From assembly GCF_002104995.1 (NCBI RefSeq), contig NW_024468256.1, forward strand, positions 454,001 through 518,000: a DNA stretch of 64,000 bases, written 5' to 3'. The notes beneath the pieces are model-generated. The model was not told where the DNA came from. It was given only the letters and a program-made list of their open reading frames with translations, and did no database searches. Shown piece after piece: positions 12,457 to 22,634 of the stretch. Each line of letters opens with the position of its first letter. Within the stretch, counting starts at the first letter, position 1. Position numbers and translations under genes: made by a program. The DNA is from Linderina pennispora (Eukaryota; Kickxellomycota; Kickxellomycetes; Kickxellales; Kickxellaceae).

Positions 12457-14445
12457 TCACTGCTCTTCCTCCTGCTTCTGCTTCCACTGGTGCGCCCTGG
12501 CCAGCAGCTTGAACCCAGCGCCCTGCGCGTCATCCGGGAACACATAGTCAAAGTACTCCTCCAGTGTGCCATCTGCGGCCTGGCGCCGTTTGCGCACGCG
12601 CTTGGGCATTCGCTTCTCAACGCTCGCAGGCTCTCCTCCATGCTCCGCTTCCGCGTCCCGCCATGCCTCCAGCAGCGCAACCCTAGCGTCCTTCATATCC
12701 AGGGCCTTGAGCCGCGCAATGCCGCGCTGATACACCTGCTGCGCTTCAGCCAGCCCCTTGGTCTGCAGCTCGAAATCGGCCAAGCTGGCCCACACCTTGA
12801 CGTGGTCGGTCATTGACAATAGGCGGTGGTACAGGGCCCGTGCGTTGTCGTGCTCCTGCTGCGACACCTCAAAGTCAATAAACGCCTTCCAGACGACCTC
12901 GGGCATATCCAGCATTGGCTGCTCGACAGCCAGCGACAGGAGCGCGCGGCTGCGCTCGGTTTCGCCCAATCCCTGCTCGAGCCGCGCAAACTCGATCCAC
13001 GTGGCACTGCGGGCGCTGTCGAACTCGAGGCACTTGGCGTACAGTGTGCGGACGCGGTCGAATTCGCGCAGCTCCAGCTCCAGCTCAATGTAGCCGCGGA
13101 ACAGCCGGTGCTTCGGGCACGTGCCCAGCGCCCTGCCCAGCGCCCGCCGCGCCGCCCCCAGGTTCTCCTGCCGCACCTCGAACCACGCGTACTGCAGCCA
13201 GAGCTTGGCGAATGTGAAGTGCTTGTGGGGCACGAGGTCCACGCACGTGGCATACACCTCCCGCGCCCGCCCCACGTCCCCGGCCTGCGTCTCCTCAAAC
13301 AGCGCATAGAACAGCCACAGGTATATGTACCGCCGCCAGAGCCGCTTATCGGCCACAGTCGGGTGCTGGGCGATCGCACGCTCATACACGTCACGGGTGC
13401 GTTCCACATCCCCGGCCTGCTCCTCCAGCCGCACATAGTCGATCCACGTGTCGTAGTCGCGCGCGTCTCTTCTCAGCATCTGCTCGTACTGCGTGCGGCG
13501 CTTGGTCACCACCACCGACTCGATCTCGGCCCGGTCGCCGTGCTGCTTCTCAAACAGCACGTACTGGTTGTACAGGGCCGTGGACTTGGCCTTGGGCAGC
13601 CGCTCCAATGCGTATTTGTAGATGGCGCGCGCCCGCTCGTACTCGCGCTGAGAGGCTTCGAACCTCGCAAACGAAATAAATACATGCTGGTCCATGAACT
13701 CGTCGCTGAGCCGGTCCACTGCCTGCGAGTACACGTCACGCGTGTTCTCCACTGACCCTGCCTCCTGCTCGAACCGCGCCCACGCCAGCCACGCCTCCGG
13801 CTGCGGATGCACATGCACCATTCTCTGCAGGACCGCCCGCGCCCTCTCGGTCTCGCCGTACCGGCGCTCAAACTTGACATAGGCATTCCACGCAGCCATC
13901 TCGGGCTCCCACTGCATCCAGCGGTCGAAGATCTCGCGCGCGCCCTGGGCGTTCCCCAGCGCTTCCTCCATGTACGTATACCGGTACCAGAACTGGTCGA
14001 CGCGCGGCAAAATCGTAACCGCGCGGTCAAACAGATTGCGCGCCAAATTGACATTCTTGTGTTTCATTTCCAGCTCCGCATACCGAATAAACACCGTCTG
14101 GTTGCGCCCGTCGACGTTCAGCGCGCGCTCGTAGATGCTGCGGGCCCGCGCGATTTCATTCTGCGACTCCTCCCAGGACGCGTACCTAAGCCATTCGCCA
14201 ATTTTGATGCGGTTGCGCCGCAGCGAGTCTTCAAATTCCCGCCGTCGGCGCATCTGGTAGTCGCTGAGCTCCTCGCCATCGAGCACCTTCTGCCGTGGCG
14301 CTTTGCTGGTGGATTCGCGGCGCTCGTAGGCTTCACGCATGAGCTGCTCGGCTGTGATTTGCACCGCCGCCGCATTCTTGTTCTTGATCTTTGGCGCCCG
14401 CCCGCTCTGCCCGTAGCCGCCGGGCTTGGAGGTATCATCGCTCAT
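12457..14445 (-). CDS. CLF1: Pre-mRNA-splicing factor Clf1/Crooked neck
   Basis: Scaffold of the NineTeen complex that helps form and activate the spliceosome in the nucleus. Intact frame of 662 residues, close to the usual fungal length. An N-terminal basic segment holds LDGEELSDYQMRRRREFED, a family hallmark. Tandem HAT (half-a-TPR) repeats then run from about residue 80 to 590, each with the W..Y..x.E / R.R.v.ERA pattern (for example WLRYASWEESQ, ARSIYERAL, WLAWARFEQEAG). The C terminus has a KRVRKRRQ basic patch and EEYFDYVFPDD, also typical. The start at 14445 is followed at once by MSDDTSKPGG, as expected for a soluble nuclear protein. There are no frameshifts in 2 kb. The arrestin gene lies upstream on the same strand, with 148 bp between. 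Confidence 0.95.
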   Translation of the reverse strand: MSDDTSKPGGYGQSGRAPKIKNKNAAAVQITAEQLMREAYERRESTSKAPRQKVLDGEELSDYQMRRRREFEDSLRRNRIKIGEWLRYASWEESQNEIARARSIYERALNVDGRNQTVFIRYAELEMKHKNVNLARNLFDRAVTILPRVDQFWYRYTYMEEALGNAQGAREIFDRWMQWEPEMAAWNAYVKFERRYGETERARAVLQRMVHVHPQPEAWLAWARFEQEAGSVENTRDVYSQAVDRLSDEFMDQHVFISFARFEASQREYERARAIYKYALERLPKAKSTALYNQYVLFEKQHGDRAEIESVVVTKRRTQYEQMLRRDARDYDTWIDYVRLEEQAGDVERTRDVYERAIAQHPTVADKRLWRRYIYLWLFYALFEETQAGDVGRAREVYATCVDLVPHKHFTFAKLWLQYAWFEVRQENLGAARRALGRALGTCPKHRLFRGYIELELELREFDRVRTLYAKCLEFDSARSATWIEFARLEQGLGETERSRALLSLAVEQPMLDMPEVVWKAFIDFEVSQQEHDNARALYHRLLSMTDHVKVWASLADFELQTKGLAEAQQVYQRGIARLKALDMKDARVALLEAWRDAEAEHGGEPASVEKRMPKRVRKRRQAADGTLEEYFDYVFPDDAQGAGFKLLARAHQWKQKQEEEQ

Positions 14446-14593
14446 AATGAAAAAAAAAAAAAGGGAGAACTAATGAGAGTAATGTAACATACCTGGATCA
14501 CGTTTTTTTTTTTTCGAATTCAACATTTACTCGGCCAGGCTATTGCCCCGCAGTTATGGATCTGCAAAAAGAATAAAAAACATGCTGTCTCGT

Positions 14594-15973
14594 TCAGTTG
14601 TCATACGACGGTGGGTTGGCCAGCAGTGTGCTGACCGGCACCGGGATGATGTGCAGCGGCAGGCGCGACGAAATACAGTCGTTGTGGACTCTGGCCACCA
14701 TGCCGCGGATATTGCGCGGGCCCTCGCGCGGGCTAAAGTCTAGGTAAATATCATGCCTGACCTGGATATCGCTCGTAAGCGTATCGCACTGCAGCGAGTC
14801 AGCCAACGGCATGGTCCACTCGATCTTGAGCGGCTCACCAGCCAACACCTTGGACAGATCCAGGTGGTCCGAGATCTTCTCCTTGGAGATCACGCGCTTG
14901 GTCCAGAACAAGTACACGTCATCGGCGGTGTCGGCTACTAGGTCGTGGTCGGTCAGGTAGCAGACGCGCTGCACCAATTTGGCGCGCACCTTGTACGAGG
15001 TCACATCGGTGCTCTTGCCCGCCACCAAGGTATCCGCCAATTGTGTATACCCGGGCGGCATCGACCACGGGATGCTAGGTGCAACTGACTGTGCGTCGCC
15101 AGTAGCCGGCGACTCGTCCTCCTCGGCGTCAGAGGCATATTCATCGTCGCTCTGCTGGCTGGCTTCGCCGGCCAGCGCCATCAAGGCATCGACCTGCTGG
15201 CGCGAGAGCTCCGGCAGCTGGCCCGGCGGGAACACCTCCAGCGAGAGCCCCAGAAGGTCGCCTGGTGCCGCCACATTGCGATCCAGAACCACCCGGTACG
15301 GCATCGCGCCCTTGCCGTTCTTAATCCCGCCCAACGTGCCCACCTTAATCACCGCCCGCATTCTCTGCACAAACGCACTCGGATCCTCCGTCCCCTGGTA
15401 CCTGACCACCCGCACCTCCTGCTGCGCGCGCACCGCACGCCTCGGCAGAAGCTTCAAATACCCGTCGTGCTTGTTGGCCGTGGCCGTGACATAATACTCG
15501 ACCGAGCTGCGCGGCACACGCATGGTCGGCGGCAGCGAGCCCGAAATCGCAAACTCAAACGGCAGCTTATATGTTCCTACGCTGCATGTCGAGCCGGCCG
15601 CTTGTCCGCTTGCCGCCGATACCGCCGTGCTTGTCTCCAGGACCTTGGTGAGCCGGACCAGGTTCGTCTTGTTGGCGCTCGAGCCGCCCATCTGCTGGTC
15701 GCTGTTCAGCGTCTTCGTGCCCACGAGCTCAACCGTTATTGCCTGCGACTTTTGCGCTGCCCGGCAGAGCACCGAGACATGCCCACGCACTACCGCCCCG
15801 TTGCTCTGCCCGTCGCGCAGTACCACTGTTTCCTCTACCAGGTGCACTTGCAGCTCAAGCTTCTTGCTCCCTGCTGTGTTCACCACTGGAATGAAGTTCG
15901 CATTGGCCTCTTCCACTGCTGGAGGTACCACCGGAGTGGTCAGCGGAGTTGGACGTGCTGCTACCGTAGTCAT
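14594..15973 (-). CDS. Alpha-arrestin-like protein with a C-terminal PPxY motif
   Basis: Probable trafficking adaptor: alpha-arrestins link plasma-membrane cargo to Rsp5/NEDD4 ubiquitin ligases. ATG at 15973 (MTTVAARP) gives 459 residues; further in-frame codons reach 16042 but lack a good ATG. The N-terminal arrestin fold starts around KKLELQVHLVEETVVLRDG and includes VRGHVSVLC and SITVELVGTKTL-like strands. The arrestin C domain includes KVGTLGGIKNGKG and DVTSYKVRAKLVQRV. An acidic insert (SDDEYASDAEEDE) sits between strands of the second half. The last residues are ANPPSYDN, a PPxY motif that binds WW domains, as expected for an Rsp5 adaptor. Intact frame. Cargo cannot be inferred. Confidence 0.8.
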   Translation of the reverse strand: MTTVAARPTPLTTPVVPPAVEEANANFIPVVNTAGSKKLELQVHLVEETVVLRDGQSNGAVVRGHVSVLCRAAQKSQAITVELVGTKTLNSDQQMGGSSANKTNLVRLTKVLETSTAVSAASGQAAGSTCSVGTYKLPFEFAISGSLPPTMRVPRSSVEYYVTATANKHDGYLKLLPRRAVRAQQEVRVVRYQGTEDPSAFVQRMRAVIKVGTLGGIKNGKGAMPYRVVLDRNVAAPGDLLGLSLEVFPPGQLPELSRQQVDALMALAGEASQQSDDEYASDAEEDESPATGDAQSVAPSIPWSMPPGYTQLADTLVAGKSTDVTSYKVRAKLVQRVCYLTDHDLVADTADDVYLFWTKRVISKEKISDHLDLSKVLAGEPLKIEWTMPLADSLQCDTLTSDIQVRHDIYLDFSPREGPRNIRGMVARVHNDCISSRLPLHIIPVPVSTLLANPPSYDN

Positions 15974-16843
15974 AATATTTTTTTTACCAAACAAAGGCAA
16001 TGAATATGTGGCCTGCGAAGAAACAAAAAATGTAAATGTCAAAGCTCTAGGGAATTGTTCCTGAAAGAGAAGGCAGGTGATAAATGTCTTGGCGATAGAA
16101 TAACGATGTAAGAGTGAAACTGATAGAATGCAACTGAATCAAAATACAAAAACGCCTCCACCAGAGTATACATATATACCCAAGAGCAAAAAGGAGCGCG
16201 GACCGAGAGATACCGGCCCCTAACGACAACCACCTGCAAAAAAAACCGGTTCTTATGACCCACTTTAATTGCATTTTTTGCATATTTTTTCCGCCATTCG
16301 CGTAGTGCAATGTGCCAACCCTTCATCGTGCCATAGCAGTATTCCAGAACAGGCCGACAATGCGCAGGGTGGAAATTGCCCACCACAAGCAATGGATGGA
16401 AAATCAATGTGGCCCAAGCATGCACACTGATGCATACCCAGCGTCGTTCCACTGCATGCCCACCAGCCAGCCAGTCGCACCCCTTTTCCTGCTGATGACG
16501 CCCGCAAAAACCTCAGAGCGCCAACTTTGGTCCCGATTCGCGCGTGCCCAGCCAGTGTGAGCTCGGTCCCTTTTTTCTTTTTCTCTTGTCACATTTGTGG
16601 ACTCCATGCCATCCTGCAACTGTCGCTGTGGGAAAAAAAAAACATCCCGGGAAATCCTCTGCCAACCAGACCAATACCGGATACATATCCTAATCGCCGA
16701 TCAGCCAGCATCAGATCTGCACCGCTCAAAGCCTGTCCCAAAAAAGCGCTGATTATTGCGATCGCTTGGACACCGATGCTCTGCATTCCCGTTTTTCTTT
16801 CCAGGCGCATTCTCGCTACTCTGGAAATTCGCATACTTGTCAA
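15974..16843. other. Divergent intergenic region
   Basis: Shared upstream region of the arrestin gene (minus) and the nucleotidyltransferase gene (plus). It holds A/T runs near 16010 and 16630 and no convincing ORF or RNA gene. Confidence 0.5.
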
Positions 16844-18637
16844 ATGTCGCTTCCGCGGTTATCGCAGGGCATCGATGCCGCCGGGATCAAGCGGTTCCCC
16901 ACAATCGGCCAGGTGTTCAACTCGCTGAAGCACAAAAAGCAGCGCCTCTCGGAGCTCGACCACGAGCACGTAGTGCTATCAATGGCGTGCGGCGCCGTAG
17001 AAAAGCACGGGACAAAGTCCGATGATACCGAGGGCCTGCTGTGTATGCCCATAAAAGATATCGCCGACAATCTAACGGTGCGTGCAGGCGAGGATCTGGC
17101 GCCGGTCACTCCGCTTGCAATCAAGCAGATGGTAGCAGCTGATCCGTGGGTGCGCAGCGCCGTGTGCACAGAGCAAGGCCATATGCAGGTGCGGCAGGGT
17201 GTGCGCGAGGAGCTAGATGCCCATTACAATAAGCGGAAGCAGGCAATGTTTGCAAAATACCTGCCGGTGTTCGACAGTGTGCGGAATACGCCGCTGGGCG
17301 CGAGCAAGGCGAATGAGCAGCAGCTCCAGAATGAAATCCGCCAGCTGGTGGTTGAGCGGGAGCCATGCAAGGAGAACCAGGAGACTGTGGATAAAATCGT
17401 CAAGACCGTCGGATTGGTTGGCCGGAGAGTAATGGAGGGCGCCCGGGTCAATGCCGAGCTGTTCGGGTCGCGCCGGTACAACCTGGCCACCAACACCAGC
17501 GATGTCGACATTATGCTGTCGGTGCGTGTGCCGAGCCAGGACGCCGAAGTCAACCATGCAAAGTTCTTTTCCCGGTTCGCCAAGCGGCTGCGCAATACAC
17601 CTGGGTTCCGCGTGCAGGCAATGATCACGCATGCGCGCGTGCCGATAGTCAAGTTTCAGTTCCGGTCGCGCCGCGGCGGCTGCTTCCAGGGCGACATTTC
17701 GCTGAACTCTAGCATGGGCCTGTCCAAGAGCCGCATGATCGAGACATATGTCAACATGGACGGCCGCGTAAAGGACGTGATGAGCGTGGTTAGGGCGTGG
17801 GCTGAGGCCCGCAACATTACATGCTCACACTGCCTCAACTCGTATGCCCTCTCCATGATGATACTGGCATTCCTGATCGGCCGCCGGGTGGTCCCGCCGC
17901 TGCAGCTGACCAAAACCCACCAGTTCACGCGCTCCGGGTGGCGGCGACTCGAGGAGATCCAGCACAACCCGGACCTGATCCGTGATCTCTACGACAACAC
18001 GATCTCGGGCGGCCGGGGCGCCGTGATCAACTGCATTGAGACTGGCGAGCCGCTCCCGGACTGGCGCGTCGACGGCACGCGCGCGTACTTCATGGGCACC
18101 CAGACTAGCCAGCAGTGGGTATCGCCAAACAAGCACTCGTCGGCCACGCTCGTCTACGAGTTCTTCCGCTACTACGGCTTTGATTTCGACCCGATGCAGC
18201 ACGCCGTGTCAGTGCGCCTGGGGTCGCCCGAGATCCCGCGCATGTCGCTCTACGAGCTGCAGGCGCCCGAGCCCTCCATGTACATAACTCTGCCGACGCA
18301 GTGGCGCCAGGACCTGCGTCTTCTAGCCATTGAGGATCCGTTCGAGGTCGAGCATAACTGCGCCCGCCTGGCGCCCGCCGAGTGGACCGAGGGGTTCCTC
18401 TGGGAGATGCGTCGGGCTGCCTGGGCATTGCTGCCTGGGCGGGGTGTCGGCCTGCAGCGTCTGCTAGCGCCGCCCTCCGTGAACGTCTTCCGCGATGCCT
18501 CGGTGTGGGCCAGCGCCTACCATCGCCTGTTCCCTGTCATCCAGAACCTGCTTGGCGAGCAGGTGTTCAGCAAGAGCGAGCTTGCAGTGCCAGGCAGGGT
18601 GATCGACCTAGAAGAACATGAAAATAGCGACAAATAG
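16844..18637 (+). CDS. Cid1/TRF-type RNA nucleotidyltransferase (poly(A)/poly(U) polymerase family)
   Basis: Adds A or U residues to RNA 3' ends. Start chosen at ATG 16844 (MSLPRLSQGID); the frame is open upstream but I see no earlier ATG, giving 597 residues. The nucleotidyltransferase domain holds the helical GS and DxD motif FGSRRYNLATNTSDVDI (about residues 206-222), and a third acidic residue follows in GGCFQGDISLN (about 283). The central poly(A)-polymerase-associated part has CLNSYALSMMILAFLIGRR (about 330-348). A second PAP-associated domain begins near TLVYEFFRYYGFDFDP (about 435). This layout matches noncanonical polymerases such as Cid1, TUTases and mitochondrial poly(A) polymerases. 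Whether it prefers ATP or UTP cannot be told from sequence alone. Intact frame. Confidence 0.85.
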   Translation: MSLPRLSQGIDAAGIKRFPTIGQVFNSLKHKKQRLSELDHEHVVLSMACGAVEKHGTKSDDTEGLLCMPIKDIADNLTVRAGEDLAPVTPLAIKQMVAADPWVRSAVCTEQGHMQVRQGVREELDAHYNKRKQAMFAKYLPVFDSVRNTPLGASKANEQQLQNEIRQLVVEREPCKENQETVDKIVKTVGLVGRRVMEGARVNAELFGSRRYNLATNTSDVDIMLSVRVPSQDAEVNHAKFFSRFAKRLRNTPGFRVQAMITHARVPIVKFQFRSRRGGCFQGDISLNSSMGLSKSRMIETYVNMDGRVKDVMSVVRAWAEARNITCSHCLNSYALSMMILAFLIGRRVVPPLQLTKTHQFTRSGWRRLEEIQHNPDLIRDLYDNTISGGRGAVINCIETGEPLPDWRVDGTRAYFMGTQTSQQWVSPNKHSSATLVYEFFRYYGFDFDPMQHAVSVRLGSPEIPRMSLYELQAPEPSMYITLPTQWRQDLRLLAIEDPFEVEHNCARLAPAEWTEGFLWEMRRAAWALLPGRGVGLQRLLAPPSVNVFRDASVWASAYHRLFPVIQNLLGEQVFSKSELAVPGRVIDLEEHENSDK

Positions 18638-19346
18638 ATGCCCTGAAAAAGTATCGTGTATGCACTCGTGTGACACAGCAGCAGTTGCCAGTCCACATGT
18701 CCACATGTCCACATTGCCCCACTCCCCCTCCCCCGCACAGATACCAGTGTGGCTACACAAGTGGAGATCAATCCAAAACACATCCAATGCAGACACAGCA
18801 GGCTCTCGACAAGCTGCTGTCTGATGACATATGCAGCTGTGCGACTCATATCTTGCGCCAGCAGTCGATCCTGCTGCTAGCTGCTAATCGCTTATAGCCC
18901 TGTGCAAGTAGGGAGTGCAATATGCATGGTCGCAAGCATCTTTTTTTTTGCTCGGGGAAGCAGCTATTGGCAGGTGCGCTTCCGGCGTGGCTGGTGTTTC
19001 TCATAGATAGGGTGGTCAAAGTGAATCTATGCTGCGCGGCCGGGGGTGGGGAGGTCCCACCGCTGACATGAGTGTCTTCGGATGCAGCTAGCTATAAATG
19101 GCGCCCCTTTCCTTCCTGGCATTGAAAAAAGGAACCCGATAGCTTGTGTTACTGCTTTTTGCCCTCCCACTTTGTTTGTTGCTGCTAACAATAGCTGGAA
19201 ACCTCTCCCCTGTAAGTGCTTTGCAACCGCTGTCGTCACTGGCGTTCTTGCTGCTCTTTGCACCCTTCTTCTCGCCACTTGTCTGCCCACTAAACATACA
19301 CTTGGACGAACCATCCACCCTGTCTAGATTCATTGATACATTCAGG
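18638..19346. other. Upstream region of trehalase with possible 5'UTR intron
   Basis: After the polymerase stop there is a short run of CCACATGT copies near 18695-18715. A TATA box lies at 19093-19098. A consensus donor GTAAGT at 19212, an ACTAAAC branch-like motif near 19289 and an acceptor CAG at 19345, just before the ATG, could define a 134-nt leader intron. There is no other coding evidence. Confidence 0.4.
19093..19098 (+). promoter_or_regulatory. TATA box of the trehalase gene
   Basis: TATAAA, about 250 bp before the ATG. The distance is normal if the 19212-19345 leader intron is real. Confidence 0.5.
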
Positions 19347-21066
19347 ATGCGCGTTAATCTCAGCCTCACACTCGCCGCACTCCTCTCGGTGTCCCACGCC
19401 AAGGGCCCTTGCGACTCGCCCATCTACTGCGAGGGCGACATACTACACGCCGTGCAAATGGCCAAACTGTACCCTGACGACAAGACCTTTGTCGACAAGC
19501 CCACAATCAAGCCCCTGGATGACGTCTTGGCGGCATTCAAAGCAATCGGTGGCACCACAGCCTCGCGCTCGGCAATTGCCAGCTTTGTCGACGCAAACTT
19601 TGGGCTCGAGGGCACTGAGCTCAAGGCTGTGAATCTGACTGAATTCACAAGCTGCCCAAAGTTCCTGTCGCACATCCACAACCCGCTGCTGCGCGCATAC
19701 GGAGGCGCAGTCAACGGGTTTTGGAAAGACCTGGTCCGCGAACAGGACCTGACGTCGCTCTGCGGTGGGTGCGTCTCGTCGATGCTGCCGCTAAAGTATC
19801 ATTTTGTTGTGCCTGGCGGGCGGTTCCGCGAGATCTACTACTGGGACACGTACTTTACTATGGAGGGCCTTCTTAGGTCTGAGCTGTACGACACCGCCAG
19901 GAGCAACATCGAGGATCTGCTTGATCTCGTCGACAGCTACGGATTCGTGCCTAATGGTGCCCGCGTGTACTACCTCGATCGGTCCCAGCCGCCTCTACTG
20001 ACGCTGATGGTCAAGATCTACTTTGAGCACACAAACGACCTGGCCTTTGTCAAGAAGGCCCTACCGACTCTCAAGAAGGAGCACGGGTACTGGATAGCCA
20101 ACCACTCGGTCTCCGTGCCGTGCAAGTCTGGGTCCGTCACGCTGAACCGCTATATTGTCGATACCGACCAGCCACGACCCGAATCCTATACGGACGACTA
20201 CGAAATGGCGCATAACGCGACAACCTGATCCAGCAAAACAGGCGGGGATCTATGCTGATATGGCTACGGGCGCCGAGACCGGCTGGGACTACAGCACGCG
20301 GTGGGTGCGCAACCCTAAGGCACCCGCTGACCAGCTCCTGTTTGGCATCCGCACGCGCCAGGTCGTGCCTGTCGAGCTCAACGCCATTCTTTACCAGGTC
20401 GAGCAGGCAATCGCTCGCCTGGACCGCCTGGCCGGCGCCGGCGACTGCTCCGACTACGAGCAAATGGCGGCGACGCGCCTGGATGCAATGAACAAGGTGT
20501 TCTACGACAGTGCCTCCGGGATGTACTTTGACTGGGTGCTTGAGACGAACTCGCGCTCGACGATTTGGTCGCCGGCCGCACTGTGGCCGTATTGGTCGTT
20601 CGGCAGTAGGGCGCCCCAGGATGGCGGCAAAAGGGCGTTTGATTATCTAGCTGGCGTTCTGTCAAAGAACCCGGGTGGTGTGCCCACCACGCTCAACAAC
20701 AGCGGGCAGCAATGGGACTGGCCTAATGTGTGGCCGCCCCTGCAGTATGTGCTGATGCAGGGTGCGCTCAACCGCAAGGATCACAAGCTGGCGACTGTGC
20801 TTGCCCAGACATACGTCGATGCGGTGTTCTGCTCATGGTACAACACCGGCGGCTCGATTCCCAATGTGCTGGCACAGCTGCCTGGGGAGTCTGATATAGG
20901 ACATATGTTTGAAAAGTTCAACAGCACCAGTATTGGCCAGCAGGGCGGCGGCGGCGAGTACACTGTGCAAAGCGGTTTTGGGTGGACCAACGGCGTGTTG
21001 CTGTGGGCACTCGACACCTTTGGCAACAGGCTGGCTACCCCGCAGTGTGTTGCTACTAAAGATTAA
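19347..21066 (+). CDS. Secreted GH37 trehalase, one +1 frameshift
   Basis: Hydrolyses alpha,alpha-trehalose to two glucoses. The first true ATG (19347) gives a signal peptide MRVNLSLTLAALLSVSHA followed by KGPCDSPIYC, so the enzyme is probably extracellular or vacuolar. Both GH37 signatures are present: PGGRFREIYYWDTYF (about residue 155) and QWDWPNVWPP (about 455). Other family landmarks are NGARVYYLDRSQPPLL, RPESY, and AGAESGWDFSSRW-like (here GAETGWDYSTRW), which holds a catalytic Asp. The frame shifts +1 near 20220 (after EMAHNA). Dropping one base there rejoins the (alpha/alpha)6 barrel without loss, for about 572 residues. N-glycosylation sequons are present. Uptake or use of external trehalose is inferred from the signal peptide. 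Confidence 0.92.
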
Positions 21067-21619
21067 AATCTGTTGCGCTGTAATCTCTCGCCATATATCC
21101 TTGAGAAAGTCATATTTATTTCTTGTAACGAGCGTAAATTTGGACTTGTTTCATCCCAGAAGCTATATTTTTAATACCATCCCGATTCTCATCCTGGCCA
21201 TACTCCGCATTTCTCCCCAGATGTGTATGCGGGAAGCAGTTGGCAAACAGGTGTGATACTATTATTATTACCCGCTCTTACCCCGCCATTTGCTCTGATA
21301 CTTTTATTTCGAAAATAGGGGATCTGAATCAAGCCTGCTCTCCGCCCAGCAGTTCTCCGTTAGACAACATTAATTCGGGCCGGGAAAGATGTGGAGAAGC
21401 TATATGGCTACAGGCATTCCAAGAGGCAAGCCTGTTGAGCTGGCTCAAGACACTGCCACTATGAGTATATAAGCTGGAGACGGCAGCCTGCACATAGCAA
21501 GCAAAGGCATTACATCTTTCCATAGCATTTTCTCTTCATTTGATTCCAGCACACAGCACGTTGGTAGTACCCTCTCCCCTCAGCCGCTTAATTGTCCGCC
21601 CCCACACCATTTTTAAGCA
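21067..21619 (+). other. Intergenic with TATA box of the next gene
   Basis: About 550 bp, AT-rich, with TATATAA at 21466-21472 preceding the secreted-protein ATG at 21620. No other gene seen. Confidence 0.5.
21466..21472 (+). promoter_or_regulatory. TATA box
   Basis: TATATAAG in a GAGTATATAAGC context, about 150 bp upstream of the ATG at 21620. Confidence 0.5.
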
Positions 21620-22260
21620 ATGCAGACCTACGCTATTCTCGCCTTTGTTGCAGTTGTTGCTGCTGACCGCGAATCCTTCCCCTGGTATGGCCGCCGGCCC
21701 GCAATCGCCTGCTGGCCCGCAGGTCATGGGTAACCCTGGCATGTTCCAGCAGCAGCCGATGCAGCCATTCGTCCAGGCCCCGATGCCCGCTGTGCCCAAC
21801 TTTGCCGTGCCGGGTGCCGGCCCTGCCACCTTTGCTGGCGCGCAGCAGCCGCAGATGATGGGTCAGCCGATGCCCGTGGGCCAGCCGGGCACCTTTGATC
21901 AGCTCAACAACATGATCGGCGACAGCGCGCCCGGCAGCCCTGCCTCCGGCAAGAAGGACGGAAAGAACGGCAAGGATGACAAGGATGACAAGGACGGTAA
22001 GGGTCCCAAGGACGGCAAGGGCCCCAAGGACAACAAGGACGGCAAGGGCCTCAAGGACGCTAAGGACAACAAGAACAAACCCGACGCTAAGGACAAGAAC
22101 AAGCCTGGCAAGGACTCGATCCCTAGCCTCGACAACAAGGCCAAGGGCGGCAAGGAGGACGCTAACCCCAAGCCTGCCTCTGCTGACTCGGGTGCCTCGA
22201 CTGCTTCGCTCTCGCTGGCTGTTGCGGCCATTGCCGTTCGCGTTCTCCTCTTTCCAGTAA
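21620..22260 (+). CDS. Probable GPI-anchored secreted protein with Lys/Asp/Gly-rich region
   Basis: I do not recognise a family. ATG at 21620 starts a clean signal peptide (MQTYAILAFVAVVAA). A +1 shift near 21665 then enters the frame of ANPSPGMAAGPQSPAG. A Pro/Gln/Met/Gly-rich segment (about residues 25-100) is followed by a highly charged block of KDGK, KDDKD, KGPKD and KDNK units (about 105-165), then an Ala/Ser-rich stretch. A second +1 shift near 22235 gives a hydrophobic tail SLSLAVAAIA plus FAFSSFQ before the stop at 22260, which looks like a GPI-attachment signal. Likely wall or surface protein of about 210 residues. The charged region may be intrinsically disordered. Confidence 0.65.
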
Positions 22261-22634
22261 GCTGGAGGATATTGAGCTCCTCCGACTCGCCGGAGGGGCC
22301 AAGGCATCCCAGTGTCTGCTTTCGTCGTCGAATATTTTTCCCTTTCTTCAATCCGCTCCCGTCCAATATACTCCCAAAAATACACCAACAATCATTTTAC
22401 TCATGGTGTTCGTGTTATGTTTTTCTAGGAAAGGAGGAAATATGATTAAATGGATGCGCTAAGCGCACCAAGTAGCAAGACTAATAGGTTACTCAGTATA
22501 TAACAAATCGCGCAATCTCGCTTTCAGCTTTGAGGAAGTGGGACAGTGCTGTGGAAAGGCGAGCGGTCTAGCTAAAGAGTCGCCTACAGTCCTACAACAA
22601 TAAGCATACTTTTGCCTCCCTCCAAATGCTTTGC
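22261..22634. other. Convergent intergenic region
   Basis: About 370 bp between the secreted-protein stop and the transporter stop. AT-rich with no coding signal; presumably the two 3' ends. Confidence 0.5.

Noticed and set aside
12826-13755. Long plus-strand open frame opposite CLF1
   Set aside because: Antisense shadow of a GC-rich HAT-repeat gene; no protein family resemblance.
20205-20235. Programmed +1 frameshift at a stop codon in trehalase, as in Euplotes
   Set aside because: At trehalase and one KDM3 site a stop codon does lie near the shift, but at FAS 7387-7391 and IleRS 45594-45598 the homologous frame resumes well before any stop. No common slippery motif is seen, so extra bases in the assembly explain the data better.
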